Part shown: one piece after another, positions 44,653 to 54,067 of the stretch
Layout: the number at the start of each line of letters is the position of its first letter
How positions within the stretch are numbered: the first letter of the stretch is position 1
Origin: CAVUEG01 sp963740525
Lineage (GTDB): Bacteria; Actinomycetota; Actinomycetes; Propionibacteriales; Nocardioidaceae
Assembly: GCA_963740525.1 (NCBI GenBank)
Contig: CAVUEG010000006.1
Location: 248,001 to 312,000, forward strand
DNA: 64,000 nt
Reading direction: 5' to 3'
The notes under the pieces: model-generated
Database searches by the model: none
Seen by the model: the letters and a program-made list of their open reading frames with translations, nothing else
Told to the model about the DNA's origin: nothing
Program-made: the position numbers and the translations under genes

Positions 44653-45765
44653 TCAGGCGCCGGTGTCCGCCCCGCGCCGCCAGCGGATGCCGGCCTCGAG
44701 GAAGCCATCGATCTCGCCGTCGAGCACCGACTGGGGGTTCCCCGACTCGAACTCGGTGCGCAGGTCCTTGACCATCTGGTACGGGTTGAGCACGTAGTTG
44801 CGGATCTGCTCGCCCCACGAGGCCTGCACGTCACCGCGCAGCTCGTCGAGCTGAGCGCGCTCCTCGGCCTTCTTCAGCGCGAGCAGCTTGGCCTTGAGGA
44901 TCACCATGGCCGAGGCCTTGTTCTGGAGCTGGCTCTTCTCGTTCTGGCACGAGACGACGGTGCCGGTCGGGATGTGGGTCAGCCGGACCGCCGAGTCCGT
45001 CGTGTTGACGGACTGGCCACCGGGACCCGACGAGCGGTAGACGTCGATCCGGATCTCCTCGTCGGGGATGTCGATCTCGTCGGTCTGCTCGAGGACCGGG
45101 ACCACCTCGACCGCCGCGAAGCTCGTCTGACGGCGGCCCTGGTTGTCGAACGGGCTGATCCGCACGAGCCGGTGCGTGCCCGCCTCGACCGACAGCGTGC
45201 CGAAGGCGTACGGCGCGTGGATGGCGAACGTCGCCGACTTCAGCCCCGCCTCCTCGGCGTAGCTGGTGTCGAAGACCTCGACAGGGTAGTTGTTGCGCTC
45301 CGCCCAGCGGGTGTACATGCGCATCAGCATCTCGGCGAAGTCCGCGGCGTCCACGCCACCTGCTCCCGAGCGGATGGTGAGGAGCGCCTCGCGGACGTCG
45401 TACTCACCGGACAGGAGCGTGCGCACCTCGAGCAGGTCGACCGCCTTGGTCACCCGGGTCAGCTCCGCCTCGGCCTCCGCCATCGTGTCGGCGTCCGACT
45501 CCTCCTGCGCCAGCTGCACGAGCACTCCGAGGTCCTCGATCCGGGAGGCCAGGGCGGTGAACCGGTCGAGCTCGCCCTGGAGCAGGGACAGGCGTCCGGT
45601 CACCCGCTGCGCGTTCGCCTGGTCGTCCCACAGGTCCGGGGCCGCCACCTCCTGGGCCAGCTCGGCGATCTCGGCGCGCATCGCGTCGAGGTCGAGCACC
45701 TGCTCGATGGTGTGCATGGTCGCCAGAAGCTGCTTGATACGGGTGTCGAAATCGGGGCCTGCCAC
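44653..45765 (-). CDS. prfB: Peptide chain release factor 2
   Basis: 370-residue RF2 that recognises UGA and UAA. The GGQ motif is in YRSSGPGGQSVNTTDSAVRLTHIPTG (split here: GPGGQSVNTTDSA), and the tripeptide region is within SPFDNQGRRQTSF. There is no sign of the programmed frameshift seen in many other bacterial prfB genes: the frame is continuous from GTG 45765. It normally sits directly upstream of ftsE in Actinobacteria; here three exported-protein genes lie between. Confidence 0.95.
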   Translation of the reverse strand: MAGPDFDTRIKQLLATMHTIEQVLDLDAMRAEIAELAQEVAAPDLWDDQANAQRVTGRLSLLQGELDRFTALASRIEDLGVLVQLAQEESDADTMAEAEAELTRVTKAVDLLEVRTLLSGEYDVREALLTIRSGAGGVDAADFAEMLMRMYTRWAERNNYPVEVFDTSYAEEAGLKSATFAIHAPYAFGTLSVEAGTHRLVRISPFDNQGRRQTSFAAVEVVPVLEQTDEIDIPDEEIRIDVYRSSGPGGQSVNTTDSAVRLTHIPTGTVVSCQNEKSQLQNKASAMVILKAKLLALKKAEERAQLDELRGDVQASWGEQIRNYVLNPYQMVKDLRTEFESGNPQSVLDGEIDGFLEAGIRWRRGADTGA

Positions 45766-45866
45766 GAGGCGAACACTACTTGTCCGTCAGACCTCTCACT
45801 CACGTGGCACGATGGACTCGGCCGCAAGCAGCACGACCGACGAGGAGACGAAGGGCGGGGCCGACG

Positions 45867-46595
45867 ATGAATCACGATGATGCGGCCGTGTTCGCCAACC
45901 TCGCTCGCCTGCTCGAGGCCGAGCCGGACCTCGACGCCACCTGCGACCAGATCGTGCTCCTCGCCAAGCAGACGCTGGCGTGCGACTTCGCCGGGATCAC
46001 CCTGCTCCACGGCCGCAAGCGCGTGGAGACGATCGCGGCCACGGACCAGGTGGTCGAGAAGGCCGACGCCCTGCAGTACGAGTTCAGCGAGGGTCCGTGC
46101 CTGCAGGCGATCTGGAGCCACGACACCTTCCTGGTGGCCGACATGCGCGATGACGAGCGCTGGCCCTCATGGGGTCCGCAGGCGGCCAAGCTGGGGCTGC
46201 GCAGCATCCTCGCCGTGCGGCTGTTCACCCATGGCGAGACCCACGGTGCCCTCAACATGTACGCGGCGTCGCCCCGTCAGTTCGACGACGACGACGTCGC
46301 GATCGCCCACATCTACGCCACCCACGCCGCCGTGGCGCTGGCGGCCGTCCGCGAGCAGCAGGAACTGCGCAAGGCGATCGACTCGCGGCACCTGATCGGG
46401 CAGGCGCAGGGGATCCTCATGGAGCGTTTCGACATCGGCGCGGACCGTGCCTTCGAGGTGCTGCGGCGCTACTCCCAGACCAACAACCTGAAGCTGCGGG
46501 ACATCGCCGACCAGATCGTGGCCAACCGCAGCGTCCTGCAGGAGCTCAACGGGTCGGCACCGGCCGAGTCGGTCAGGTCCGGGGAGCCGGCCTGA
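45867..46595 (+). CDS. GAF-ANTAR RNA-binding regulator
   Basis: 242-residue protein. The GAF sensor spans about residues 15-165 (DATCDQIVLLAKQTLACDFAGITLL, FSEGPCLQAIWSHDTFLVADM). The ANTAR domain follows (RHLIGQAQGILMERFDIGADRAFEVLRRYSQTNN within residues 172-225). ANTAR proteins bind paired hairpins to prevent transcription termination. The signal and targets are unknown. ATG 45867 was chosen. It is convergent with the sigma-factor gene. Confidence 0.88.
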   Translation: MNHDDAAVFANLARLLEAEPDLDATCDQIVLLAKQTLACDFAGITLLHGRKRVETIAATDQVVEKADALQYEFSEGPCLQAIWSHDTFLVADMRDDERWPSWGPQAAKLGLRSILAVRLFTHGETHGALNMYAASPRQFDDDDVAIAHIYATHAAVALAAVREQQELRKAIDSRHLIGQAQGILMERFDIGADRAFEVLRRYSQTNNLKLRDIADQIVANRSVLQELNGSAPAESVRSGEPA

Positions 46596-46619
46596 GCCGG
46601 TCCGACCGGCGCCAGCAGG

Positions 46620-47414
46620 TCAGGCGGCGATCTGACGACGGAGGTCGGCCAGGATCCGGCTCAGCAGGCGCGACACCTGCATCTGGGTGACCCCGATGTC
46701 GGTGGCGATCTTCTCCTGCGTCCAGCCCAGACCGAAGCGGAGCGCCAGGATGCGACGGTCGCGGTCCGAGAGGTTCCTCATCGCCGGGCCGAGCAGGATC
46801 CGCGCCTCGGCGCGGTCGAGCTCGGGGTCGTCGCCGCCGATCGAGTCCGCCAACGTCAGGGCGCCGTCCTCACCAACGGGTAGGTCGAGCGGCTGGACCC
46901 GGAAGCAGCCGAACGCGGTGAGCGCCTCGATCACCTCCTCGACCGGCTGGTCGAGGACCTCGGCGATCTCGCTGGGCCTGGGGCTGCGACCGAGACTCTG
47001 GCCCAGGTCGTTGGCCGCGCGGCTGACGTTGGCCTGCATCTCCTGGATCCGACGTGGCGGCCGGATCATCCAGCCCGCGTCGCGGAAGTGGCGCTTGACC
47101 TCGCCTGCCACGGTGGGCACGGCGTACTGCAGGAAGTCCTTGCCCATGCTCGGGTCGAAGCCTCGGGCGGCCTTGACCAGACCCATGTACGCCACCTGGG
47201 CGAGATCGTCCTGCTCGAGTCCCCGGTCGCGGTAGCGGGAGGCGATCGACTCGGCGACCGGCATGTTGAGCATGACCACTTCTTCTCGTAGGCGGTCGCG
47301 TTCGGTCTGGCTCGTGGAGTCCGCGATCGCCTGGAAGAGGCGGGTGGTCACCTCGGCGCGGGACTCGACTGGCGCGCCGAACTCGGCGTGACCTGAGGGG
47401 GGAATCTTGCTCAT
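46620..47414 (-). CDS. SigB/SigF-family RNA polymerase sigma factor
   Basis: 264-residue group 3 sigma factor. Region 2 contains SIASRYRDRGLEQDDLAQVAYMGLVKAARGFDPSMG and FLQYAVPTVAGEVKRHFRDAGW. Region 3 includes RRIQEMQANVSRA, and region 4 has MRNLSDRDRRILALRFGLGWTQEKIATDIGVTQMQVSRLLSRIL. Such factors govern general stress or envelope responses and are usually held by an anti-sigma factor; none is encoded next to it. ATG 47414. Confidence 0.9.
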   Translation of the reverse strand: MSKIPPSGHAEFGAPVESRAEVTTRLFQAIADSTSQTERDRLREEVVMLNMPVAESIASRYRDRGLEQDDLAQVAYMGLVKAARGFDPSMGKDFLQYAVPTVAGEVKRHFRDAGWMIRPPRRIQEMQANVSRAANDLGQSLGRSPRPSEIAEVLDQPVEEVIEALTAFGCFRVQPLDLPVGEDGALTLADSIGGDDPELDRAEARILLGPAMRNLSDRDRRILALRFGLGWTQEKIATDIGVTQMQVSRLLSRILADLRRQIAA

Positions 47415-47682
47415 CACAGACCTCGAACCCTTCGACCAAATGCAAAGGGGCACGTCTGCTCGGCCCTCCGGGATATTTTTTACACCGTCGGGGTCGATCG
47501 CACAAGTATTGGTTTTCCGCCGCGTCGGCGGCCAGGCGCGGGGCCACCGCATCCAGCTGTCAGGTGGTCCACTGCTCGAGACACTCCCCTGCTCACATCT
47601 CAGCCCACTTCACCGAGGGCGCCCCAGGCTCTCTCGCGAAGATGAGCTGCACGTCGGCGCTGCCGTCGAGCAACGGCCAGGT

Positions 47683-50600
47683 TCAGGGGCCGACGCGCAC
47701 GACGTTGACGCTGGTCGCCGTGGTCTGGTTGCCGACGTTGTCGGAGACGACGTACTGGTACATGTAGCACGTGCTGGTGCTCGGCACCGTGTCGTTGTAC
47801 GACGAGGCCGGCGGGTTGGTGGCGATCGTAGAGAAGGACGTGAACGCTCCGCACGTGCCGGAGTAGGGCGCCGAGGCTCGCTGCAGCAGCCGGGTGCCGA
47901 CGCCCGACCCGCTGTCCGTGCCGGTGGTGAAGCCGACGTTCACACTCGTACTGGCGGTGGTCGTATCGGGGTAGGTCACCGACCCCGCGCCCGGGGCCGT
48001 GACGTCGTTGGTCGGGGTGAACGCGGCGCTGGCTCCGGACGCCTTGGTGGCGTTGTTCGTCGCGCTGATCGTCTTGGCGGTCACCGCGGCCGGGGCGCCG
48101 CTCCACGAGTAGGTCATGACCCCAAGGGCACCAGGGGTAGCGGTCCAGTTGGTGCCGAAGGCGGCCGGGAACGTGTAGCTGGCGATGCCGGAGTCGAAGT
48201 CGGTCGAGCTCGCGGTCACGGTGAACGACCCGGTTGGGGCAGCGGCCCGGTAGTACACGAAGGCGCTGACACCATCCCACCAGGTGTTGCTGAACGACCC
48301 GAAGCTCAGGCTTGGCGCCGCGGGCGCGGTGGTGTCGACCTTCACGTCTCCGCTGGTGTAGGTCGTGGTGTTGCCCACACTGTCCGCGACGACGTACTGG
48401 TAGCGGTAGCAGAAACCACCGACCACGACGTTGGTCGTGCTGGACGCGGGGTCGGTCGCGGCGAGGGTGTAGGAACCGAACGCACCGCACACACCGTCGG
48501 AGGTGCCGTCGGAGGACAGCAGTGCCGCCGACGCCCGGTTCAGCAGGTTGCCGCTGGTGGCCACGCCGCTCGGGTCCGTCCCCTTGACCAGGGTCAGGTT
48601 CACCGGGCTCACAGAGTCGTAGGCGGCGCCGGTGCCGACCAGGCCGGTGAGGGTCGCGGACCCGCCGGTCGGGCCGGTGACGTCGGAGGAGACCTTCACG
48701 ACGTTCCCGCTCGTGCCCGTGGTGGTGTTGCCGAGGTTGTCGGTGACCACGTACTGGTACTGGTAGCAGGTGTTCATCGACAGTGTCGAGTCGGTGTAGG
48801 TCGTCGAGACCGGGTTGGTCGCGATCGTCGAGAACCCGGTGAACGTCCCGCAGATGCCGTTGGTCAGCGTGGCCGAGGCGCGCTGCAGCAACCGCGACGC
48901 GACCCCGGACCCGGCGTCGGTGACGGTCCCGAGCGTGACGTTGACCGTGGTGCTCTGGGTGCCGTTGTGGGGATAGGTCACCGTGCCGCCGGTCGGCGCC
49001 GTGACGTCCGCGGTCGGGGTGAACGTTGCGCTGGCAGTGGACAGGCCCGCGTTGTTGACCGCGGAGACGCTCCGTGCCCCGGGGGCCAGTGGCGCACCGC
49101 TCCACGAGTAGGTGTTGACCCCTGGGCCACCGGGGGTCGAGGTCCAGTTGGTGCCGTACGCCGGGAACGTGAAGCCAGAGATCCCTGACTGGCCGTCGAC
49201 GCCTCCGCTCGCGGTGACCGTGAACGACCCGGTCGCCGCGGTGGAGCGGTAGTACAGCGACGTGCTGGCGCCGTCCCAGTACACGTTGCTGAAGGAACCG
49301 AAGGTCCGGCTCGGAGCGGTCGTCGGCGCCGTCGTGTCGACCTTGACGTCAACGCTGGTGTAGGTCGTGGTGTTGCCCAGGTTGTCGGCCACGACGTACT
49401 GGTAGCGCCAGCAGCTCGCGGTGGTCGCGGCGTTCGCCAGCGGCGAGACCGGGTCGATTCCTCCGGTCACGGTGGTGAAGTTCCCGAAGGCGCCGCACAC
49501 GCCGTCGGCGCCGCCGGTGGAGAGCAGGGATGCCTGAGCCCGCTGAAGCAGGCTGCCGGCTGCCACCCCGCTCGGGTCGGTGCCGGTGCTGGAGGACAGG
49601 CTCACCGAAGCCACGGTGGAATAGACCGAGTTGGTCCCGACCAGGCCGGTCGCCGTGAGGGAGCCGCCCGTCGGCCCGGCCACGTCGGAGGAGACCTTCA
49701 CGACGTTCCCGCTCGTGCCCGTGGTGGTGTTGCCGAGGTTGTCGGTGACCACGTACTGGTACTGGTAGCAGGTGTTCATCGACAGTGTCGAGTCGGTGTA
49801 GGTCGTCGAGACCGGGTTGGTCGCGATCGTCGAGAACCCGGTGAACGTGCCACAGATGCCGTTGGTCAGCGTGGCCGAGGCGCGCTGCAGCAACCGCGAC
49901 GCGACCCCGGACCCGGCGTCGGTGACGGTCCCGAGCGTGACGTTGACCGTGGTGCTCGGGGTGCCGTTGTGGGGATAGGTCACCGTGCCACCGGTCGGCG
50001 CGGTGACGTCCGCGGTCGGGGTGAAGGTGGTGCTCGGGGCGGAGGTCAGGTTGGCGTTGTTCGTCGCCGTGATCGACTTCGCGGTCACCGCCGCCGGAGT
50101 GCCGCTCCACGAGTAGGTCATGACCCCGAGGGCTCCGGGAGTCGCGCTCCAGTTGCTCCCGAATGCCGCAGCGGTCGGGAAGGCATAGCTGGCGATCCCC
50201 GACTGCCCGTCGGTCGCGCTCGCCGTGACCGTGAACGACCCGGTCGCCGCCGAGGAGCGGTAGTACACGAACGCGCTCACTCCGTCCCAGTAGGCGTTGC
50301 TCAACGAGCCGAAGCTCTTGGTCGGGGTCGAGGGGACACTGGTGTCCACCTTGACGTCTCCGCTGGTGTAGGTCGTGGCGTTGCCGAGGCTGTCGAGGAC
50401 GACGTACTCGTAGCGGTAGCAGTTCCCGGAGACCAGCCCGGTGTTGCTGTACGGGCTGGCGGGGTCGGTAGCAATGGTCGAGAACGAGCCGAAGCCGGCG
50501 CAGGCGCCGTCGGGTGTGCCTGGTGAGGACAGGACTGCCGTGGCCCGCCTCACCAAGTTCCCGGTGGTCGCCGTGCCGCTGACGTCCGAGCCCTTGTCGA

Positions 50601-52470
50601 GAGCAAGGCTCACCGTGGTGGACGTCGAGTAGGTGGCACCGGTCCCGAGCAGGCCGGTGGCCGTGATGGAACCGCCCGTCGGACCGCTCACGTCGGAGGA
50701 GATCCGGGCCACGCTCGCGCTGGTGTTCAGCCGGGCGTTGCCGACGTTGTCAGGGGTGTCGTACTGGTACATGTAGCAGTTGCCCTGCGCCACCGTGTCG
50801 ACGTACGGCGAGGCCGCGGGGTTGGTGGCGATCGTCGTGTAGGCCGAGAACGTGCCGCAGGTGCCGCCGGTCAGCGTCGCCGAGGCGCGCTGCAGAAGTC
50901 TGGCGGCAAGGCCGGACCCTGAGTCCGTGCCCGTGGTGAAGGTGACGCTGAGCGAGGTGCTCGGGGAAGCACCGTTCAGGTAGGACACCGATCCGGCGGC
51001 GGGCGCGGTGTTGTCGACGGTCGGGGTGAACGTGGCGCTGGCCAAGGACGTCTTGAAGGCGTTGTTCGTCGCTGTGATCGACTTCGCGGTCACCGTCGAT
51101 GGGGTGCCGCTCCACGAGTACGTCATCTCGTCGACGTCCACGGGTGACGCGCTCCAGTTGCTCCCGAATGCCGCACCGGTCGGGAAGGTGTAGCTGACGA
51201 TCCCCGACGCGAGGTCGGTCGCGCTCGCGGTCACCGTGAACGAACCGCTCGGGGCGGTCGAGCGGTAGTAGACCAGGCCGCTCACGCCATTCCAGTACGT
51301 GTTGTTGAAGGAGCCGAAGCTCCGGCCGGGCGCGGCGGGGGCGGTGAGGTCGACCTTCACGTCCCCGCTCGTGTACGTCGTGGCGTTGCCGAAGGTGTCG
51401 GAGACGACGTACTGGTAGCGGTAGCAGAACCCGTCGGTCACGAGGTTGGTCGTGCTCGAGACCGGGTCGGTGGCCACGAACGTGTAGGAACCGAACGGGC
51501 CACAGACACCGTCGGAGGTGCCGTCGGACGTCAGGGACGCCGTCGCCCGCTGCAGCACGGCACCGGTGGCGGCGAGCCCGCGAGGGTCGCTGCCCTTGGC
51601 GAGCGTCAGGCTCACGGTGGTGGAGGCGGCGTAGGCGGAGCCGGTGCCGCCCAGGCCGGTCGCGGTGACCGAGCCTCCGGTGGGACCGGTGGAGTCGTCG
51701 ACGAAGCTCAGGGTCGTGGCCGCGGAGTTCCCGGAGGCGTCGCGACCGGTGACCACCTCGTCGGGTGAGCTGGAGGTACCGGCCGTCCAGCTGAAGGGCG
51801 CCGAGAGGTACGGCCCGCCCGTCGGGGCCGAGACGGCCGACGGCGTGTGGGACCAGCCGCCCACGGACCCGGTGAGGGTCGAGGTGGTGCTCCCCGCGGG
51901 ACCTGAGGCCGCGTCGCTGACCGCGTTCGACAGCGCGAACGAGCCGGCGGCGGCGCCTCGGTAGTAGACCGTGTCCCCGCTCTTGGCGGAGGCGCCGGTG
52001 CTCCCGGACAGGGTGATGGCGTTCACCGGTGGCGTGGTGTCGACCCAGACCGCGGTGCTCTTGAGGCTCTCGGGACCGCGCCAGTTGGTGGCGAACACCG
52101 GAGCGATGGCGTACACCCAGTGCCCCTCGGGGACGTTGCCCTCGGTGCAGTTCAGGGCGGTGACCGTGCCCGCGCAGGCCGAGAGAACAGGCTGGGAGGT
52201 GAGGGTGCCGACGTCGTACCGCTTGACCAGGTACCCGCTGACCGCGCCGCCGTTGGACAGCGAGGAGGCCGCCCAGCTCACCGTGACCGAGGTGCCGCTC
52301 GCCACCGCGACCGGAGTCGCCCCCTGGTTCACCGACCCGGAGACGGCCGCACCGTGGCCACCGGACGCGGAGCCTGCGCTCCAGTACGCCCAGGCCACCC
52401 CGCCCCCGAGCCCGCAGGCCAGGACGAGGCCGAACAGGCCTCCGAGCAGTCGGCGCCGGGCGGCGGTCAT
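47683..52470 (-). CDS. Giant secreted repeat protein (four 334-residue super-repeats)
   Basis: 1595-residue exported protein. The signal region ends in VAWAYWSAGSASG. A fibronectin-III-like domain (residues about 50-150, SVTVSWAASSLSNGG) and a partial repeat follow. Then come four A-B-C super-repeats of 334 residues each, A starting GPTGGS, B starting SFGSFxNxYW, C starting DVTAPTGGTVTYPHNG or a variant. A and C each carry a cysteine pair (CGxF and CYxYQY), probably disulfides. There is no LPxTG or C-terminal anchor. ATG 52470 overlaps the upstream gene (ATGA). It is likely an adhesin or matrix component. Confidence 0.85.
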   Translation of the reverse strand: MTAARRRLLGGLFGLVLACGLGGGVAWAYWSAGSASGGHGAAVSGSVNQGATPVAVASGTSVTVSWAASSLSNGGAVSGYLVKRYDVGTLTSQPVLSACAGTVTALNCTEGNVPEGHWVYAIAPVFATNWRGPESLKSTAVWVDTTPPVNAITLSGSTGASAKSGDTVYYRGAAAGSFALSNAVSDAASGPAGSTTSTLTGSVGGWSHTPSAVSAPTGGPYLSAPFSWTAGTSSSPDEVVTGRDASGNSAATTLSFVDDSTGPTGGSVTATGLGGTGSAYAASTTVSLTLAKGSDPRGLAATGAVLQRATASLTSDGTSDGVCGPFGSYTFVATDPVSSTTNLVTDGFCYRYQYVVSDTFGNATTYTSGDVKVDLTAPAAPGRSFGSFNNTYWNGVSGLVYYRSTAPSGSFTVTASATDLASGIVSYTFPTGAAFGSNWSASPVDVDEMTYSWSGTPSTVTAKSITATNNAFKTSLASATFTPTVDNTAPAAGSVSYLNGASPSTSLSVTFTTGTDSGSGLAARLLQRASATLTGGTCGTFSAYTTIATNPAASPYVDTVAQGNCYMYQYDTPDNVGNARLNTSASVARISSDVSGPTGGSITATGLLGTGATYSTSTTVSLALDKGSDVSGTATTGNLVRRATAVLSSPGTPDGACAGFGSFSTIATDPASPYSNTGLVSGNCYRYEYVVLDSLGNATTYTSGDVKVDTSVPSTPTKSFGSLSNAYWDGVSAFVYYRSSAATGSFTVTASATDGQSGIASYAFPTAAAFGSNWSATPGALGVMTYSWSGTPAAVTAKSITATNNANLTSAPSTTFTPTADVTAPTGGTVTYPHNGTPSTTVNVTLGTVTDAGSGVASRLLQRASATLTNGICGTFTGFSTIATNPVSTTYTDSTLSMNTCYQYQYVVTDNLGNTTTGTSGNVVKVSSDVAGPTGGSLTATGLVGTNSVYSTVASVSLSSSTGTDPSGVAAGSLLQRAQASLLSTGGADGVCGAFGNFTTVTGGIDPVSPLANAATTASCWRYQYVVADNLGNTTTYTSVDVKVDTTAPTTAPSRTFGSFSNVYWDGASTSLYYRSTAATGSFTVTASGGVDGQSGISGFTFPAYGTNWTSTPGGPGVNTYSWSGAPLAPGARSVSAVNNAGLSTASATFTPTADVTAPTGGTVTYPHNGTQSTTVNVTLGTVTDAGSGVASRLLQRASATLTNGICGTFTGFSTIATNPVSTTYTDSTLSMNTCYQYQYVVTDNLGNTTTGTSGNVVKVSSDVTGPTGGSATLTGLVGTGAAYDSVSPVNLTLVKGTDPSGVATSGNLLNRASAALLSSDGTSDGVCGAFGSYTLAATDPASSTTNVVVGGFCYRYQYVVADSVGNTTTYTSGDVKVDTTAPAAPSLSFGSFSNTWWDGVSAFVYYRAAAPTGSFTVTASSTDFDSGIASYTFPAAFGTNWTATPGALGVMTYSWSGAPAAVTAKTISATNNATKASGASAAFTPTNDVTAPGAGSVTYPDTTTASTSVNVGFTTGTDSGSGVGTRLLQRASAPYSGTCGAFTSFSTIATNPPASSYNDTVPSTSTCYMYQYVVSDNVGNQTTATSVNVVRVGP
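47690..51700. repeat. Four in-frame super-repeats of 1002 bp
   Basis: The A-B-C unit recurs four times in register with period 334 codons. Within it, 48681-49023 and 49683-50025 are almost identical (343 nt, only a few mismatches) at an offset of exactly 1002 bp. This points to recent unequal crossing-over or conversion. Other copies are much more diverged. Confidence 0.85.
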
Positions 52471-52964
52471 GGCCCGGCCGCCAGGTACACGTCGAACGAG
52501 GCGCCCTGGCAGGCGTTGTCGGCGGCGGTGTCCATGGCCACGGCACCGGCCAGGGTCACCGACAGGGTGCCGTCGACGGCCCCGACCTTGCCCGGGACGG
52601 TCCAGCCGGCCCCGCCGTTCGACTGGTTCGTGAAGCTCAGCGCCGACAGGGAGCATCCGGAGTGACCCCCGTCGACGGTGTAGCCACCGGTCCCCTGCCC
52701 GGTGTCCAGGGAGAGGGAGCCGATGCGCAGGCGCGACGCGTTGGGGTTGGACACGGTGAGGACGACATCTGCCGTCGCGCCCGGGACGAGGCTGGTGGCC
52801 GGCGACCCCGGACTCAGAACGACCGCCACGTTGGTCCCGCTGCCCGCCGCACCGGAGCCCGTTGCCGACCCGCCCCAGAACGCCTCGGCTGCCCCCCCGG
52901 CGAGCAGCAGGGCGGCCAGACCGAGCGAGGCCACGACAGTCCCCCGGACGCTCGCGCGGCTCAT
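52467..52964 (-). CDS. Small exported surface protein, paralogue 2
   Basis: 165-residue exported protein. The signal peptide ends at AEAFWGGSATGSGAAGSG, a variant of the AYW motif seen in the two neighbours. The mature part is a probable beta-sandwich with VVLTVSNPNASRLRIGSLSL, a cysteine in HSGCSLSAL, and the ending NACQGASFDVYL. The pattern matches the genes at 52961-53524 and 53588-54067. The start and stop overlap both neighbours by 4 nt. Confidence 0.8.
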   Translation of the reverse strand: MSRASVRGTVVASLGLAALLLAGGAAEAFWGGSATGSGAAGSGTNVAVVLSPGSPATSLVPGATADVVLTVSNPNASRLRIGSLSLDTGQGTGGYTVDGGHSGCSLSALSFTNQSNGGAGWTVPGKVGAVDGTLSVTLAGAVAMDTAADNACQGASFDVYLAAGP

Positions 52965-53524
52965 GGGCTCGGCACTCTTCCGGTCGCGGTGTAGCCGAGC
53001 GTCAGCGACGCCCCCTTGCAGCCGTCCTGGTTGACCGAGCGGTCACGCATGCCGACCTGCGGCCAGCCCGCGCGCGGGACCGCGAGCCCGCGCAGGGTGC
53101 TCGTCTCGCCTGCGAGCACGCGGAGCTCCAGGCCGCCCGGAGCCTGGTCCACCCTGAAGTCGTCAACCGTGCAGGGATGGGCGCCGTCGGCCTGCGGGGC
53201 ACTGACCTCGCGCACCACCACCTGCAGGCCTGAGATCGTCATCTCGACGTCGTGCGGGTTGGTCAGGGCCAGGTCGATCGGGACGCTGACACCGGGCGAG
53301 ATCAGCTTGGAGGCGTCGCCCGCGATGCTGAAGGCCACCAGGGAGGTCTGCGTCTCCGCGCCGCTCTCTCCGGAGAGGCCGTCCTTGGCTGCGCCCGCGG
53401 GGTGGCCGATGCCAAGGATCTCGACCAGGACCACCACGACGACCGCGGCGACCACGGCGCCGCCGGCGTACGGCAGCATCCAGCGGCGCGGGGCCAGCCC
53501 GCGAAGCCCTCGGATGCTCGTCAC
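52961..53524 (-). CDS. Small exported surface protein, paralogue 3 (membrane-anchored)
   Basis: 187-residue protein with an N-terminal membrane segment (AGGAVVAAVVVVVLVEILGIG) rather than the AYW processing motif. The extracellular part shares the paralogue plan: PIDLALTNPHDVEMTISGLQVVV, a cysteine in HPCTVDDF, and NQDGCKGASLTLGYTATG near the end. It might anchor the two soluble paralogues to the cell. ATG 53524; coupled to the downstream gene by a 4-nt overlap. Confidence 0.78.
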   Translation of the reverse strand: MTSIRGLRGLAPRRWMLPYAGGAVVAAVVVVVLVEILGIGHPAGAAKDGLSGESGAETQTSLVAFSIAGDASKLISPGVSVPIDLALTNPHDVEMTISGLQVVVREVSAPQADGAHPCTVDDFRVDQAPGGLELRVLAGETSTLRGLAVPRAGWPQVGMRDRSVNQDGCKGASLTLGYTATGRVPSP

Positions 53525-53587
53525 GGTGGTCTCCCTCTTCCCGTCGACGCCCCGAAGGGCGCCTGCTCGGTCGGTTGGGGGATCCGG

Positions 53588-54067
53588 TCAGCTCGCAGTG
53601 GTGGTGTAGCCGATGGTCACCACGGCGTTCTTGCAGGCGTCCTGGTTGCTGGCGGTGTCGTTGAACGCGATCGTGAGACCGGACCAGGTGCCCGCGTTGC
53701 CCGCCGGAACGTTGGCGCCGACCCCGGGGGCTGCGCCACCGATGACCGAGGTGCCGGCGATCGTGTAGTCCGACGCCGTGCAACCGACGGCACCCGTGCT
53801 TGTGACCGTCGCCACGACGGTCTTGACGAAGACCGATCCCGGGTTCGGGTTGTCGAACGTGCCGCTCAGGGACTGCGGCGCGACGCCGGGGGCCATGCCG
53901 GTGACCACGCTGGTCTGGTTCACGGTGAGCGCCGCGTTGTTGCCGGTGCTGGCCGAGCCGGTGCCGGTGCCGGAGTTGGTCCAGTAGGCGTAGGCCGCGC
54001 CCGCGCCCGCGAGGACGAGCACCGTTCCGACGATGACTGCGGTGGTCTTCTTGGTGAACTTGCGCAT
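53588..54067 (-). CDS. Small exported surface protein, paralogue 1 (TasA/CalY-like motif)
   Basis: 159-residue exported protein, first of the surface operon. The signal peptide ends in AAYAYWTNSGTGTGSAS, similar to the AYF/AYW start of TasA/camelysin-type fibre proteins. The body has GTFDNPNPGSVFVKTVVATV, a cysteine in GCTASDYTI, and NQDACKNAVVTIGYTT at the end. Length and layout match the two paralogues downstream. No SipW-type peptidase gene is seen in the window. ATG 54067. The 174 nt upstream contain the operon promoter; I see no clear boxes. Confidence 0.8.
   Translation of the reverse strand: MRKFTKKTTAVIVGTVLVLAGAGAAYAYWTNSGTGTGSASTGNNAALTVNQTSVVTGMAPGVAPQSLSGTFDNPNPGSVFVKTVVATVTSTGAVGCTASDYTIAGTSVIGGAAPGVGANVPAGNAGTWSGLTIAFNDTASNQDACKNAVVTIGYTTTAS

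Noticed and set aside
44653..45765. RF2 programmed frameshift site
   Set aside because: The prfB frame is continuous from its GTG start, with no early in-frame stop.
47407..49188. Forward 593-residue open frame opposite the repeat protein
   Set aside because: Its apparent repeats are just the complement of the coding repeats.
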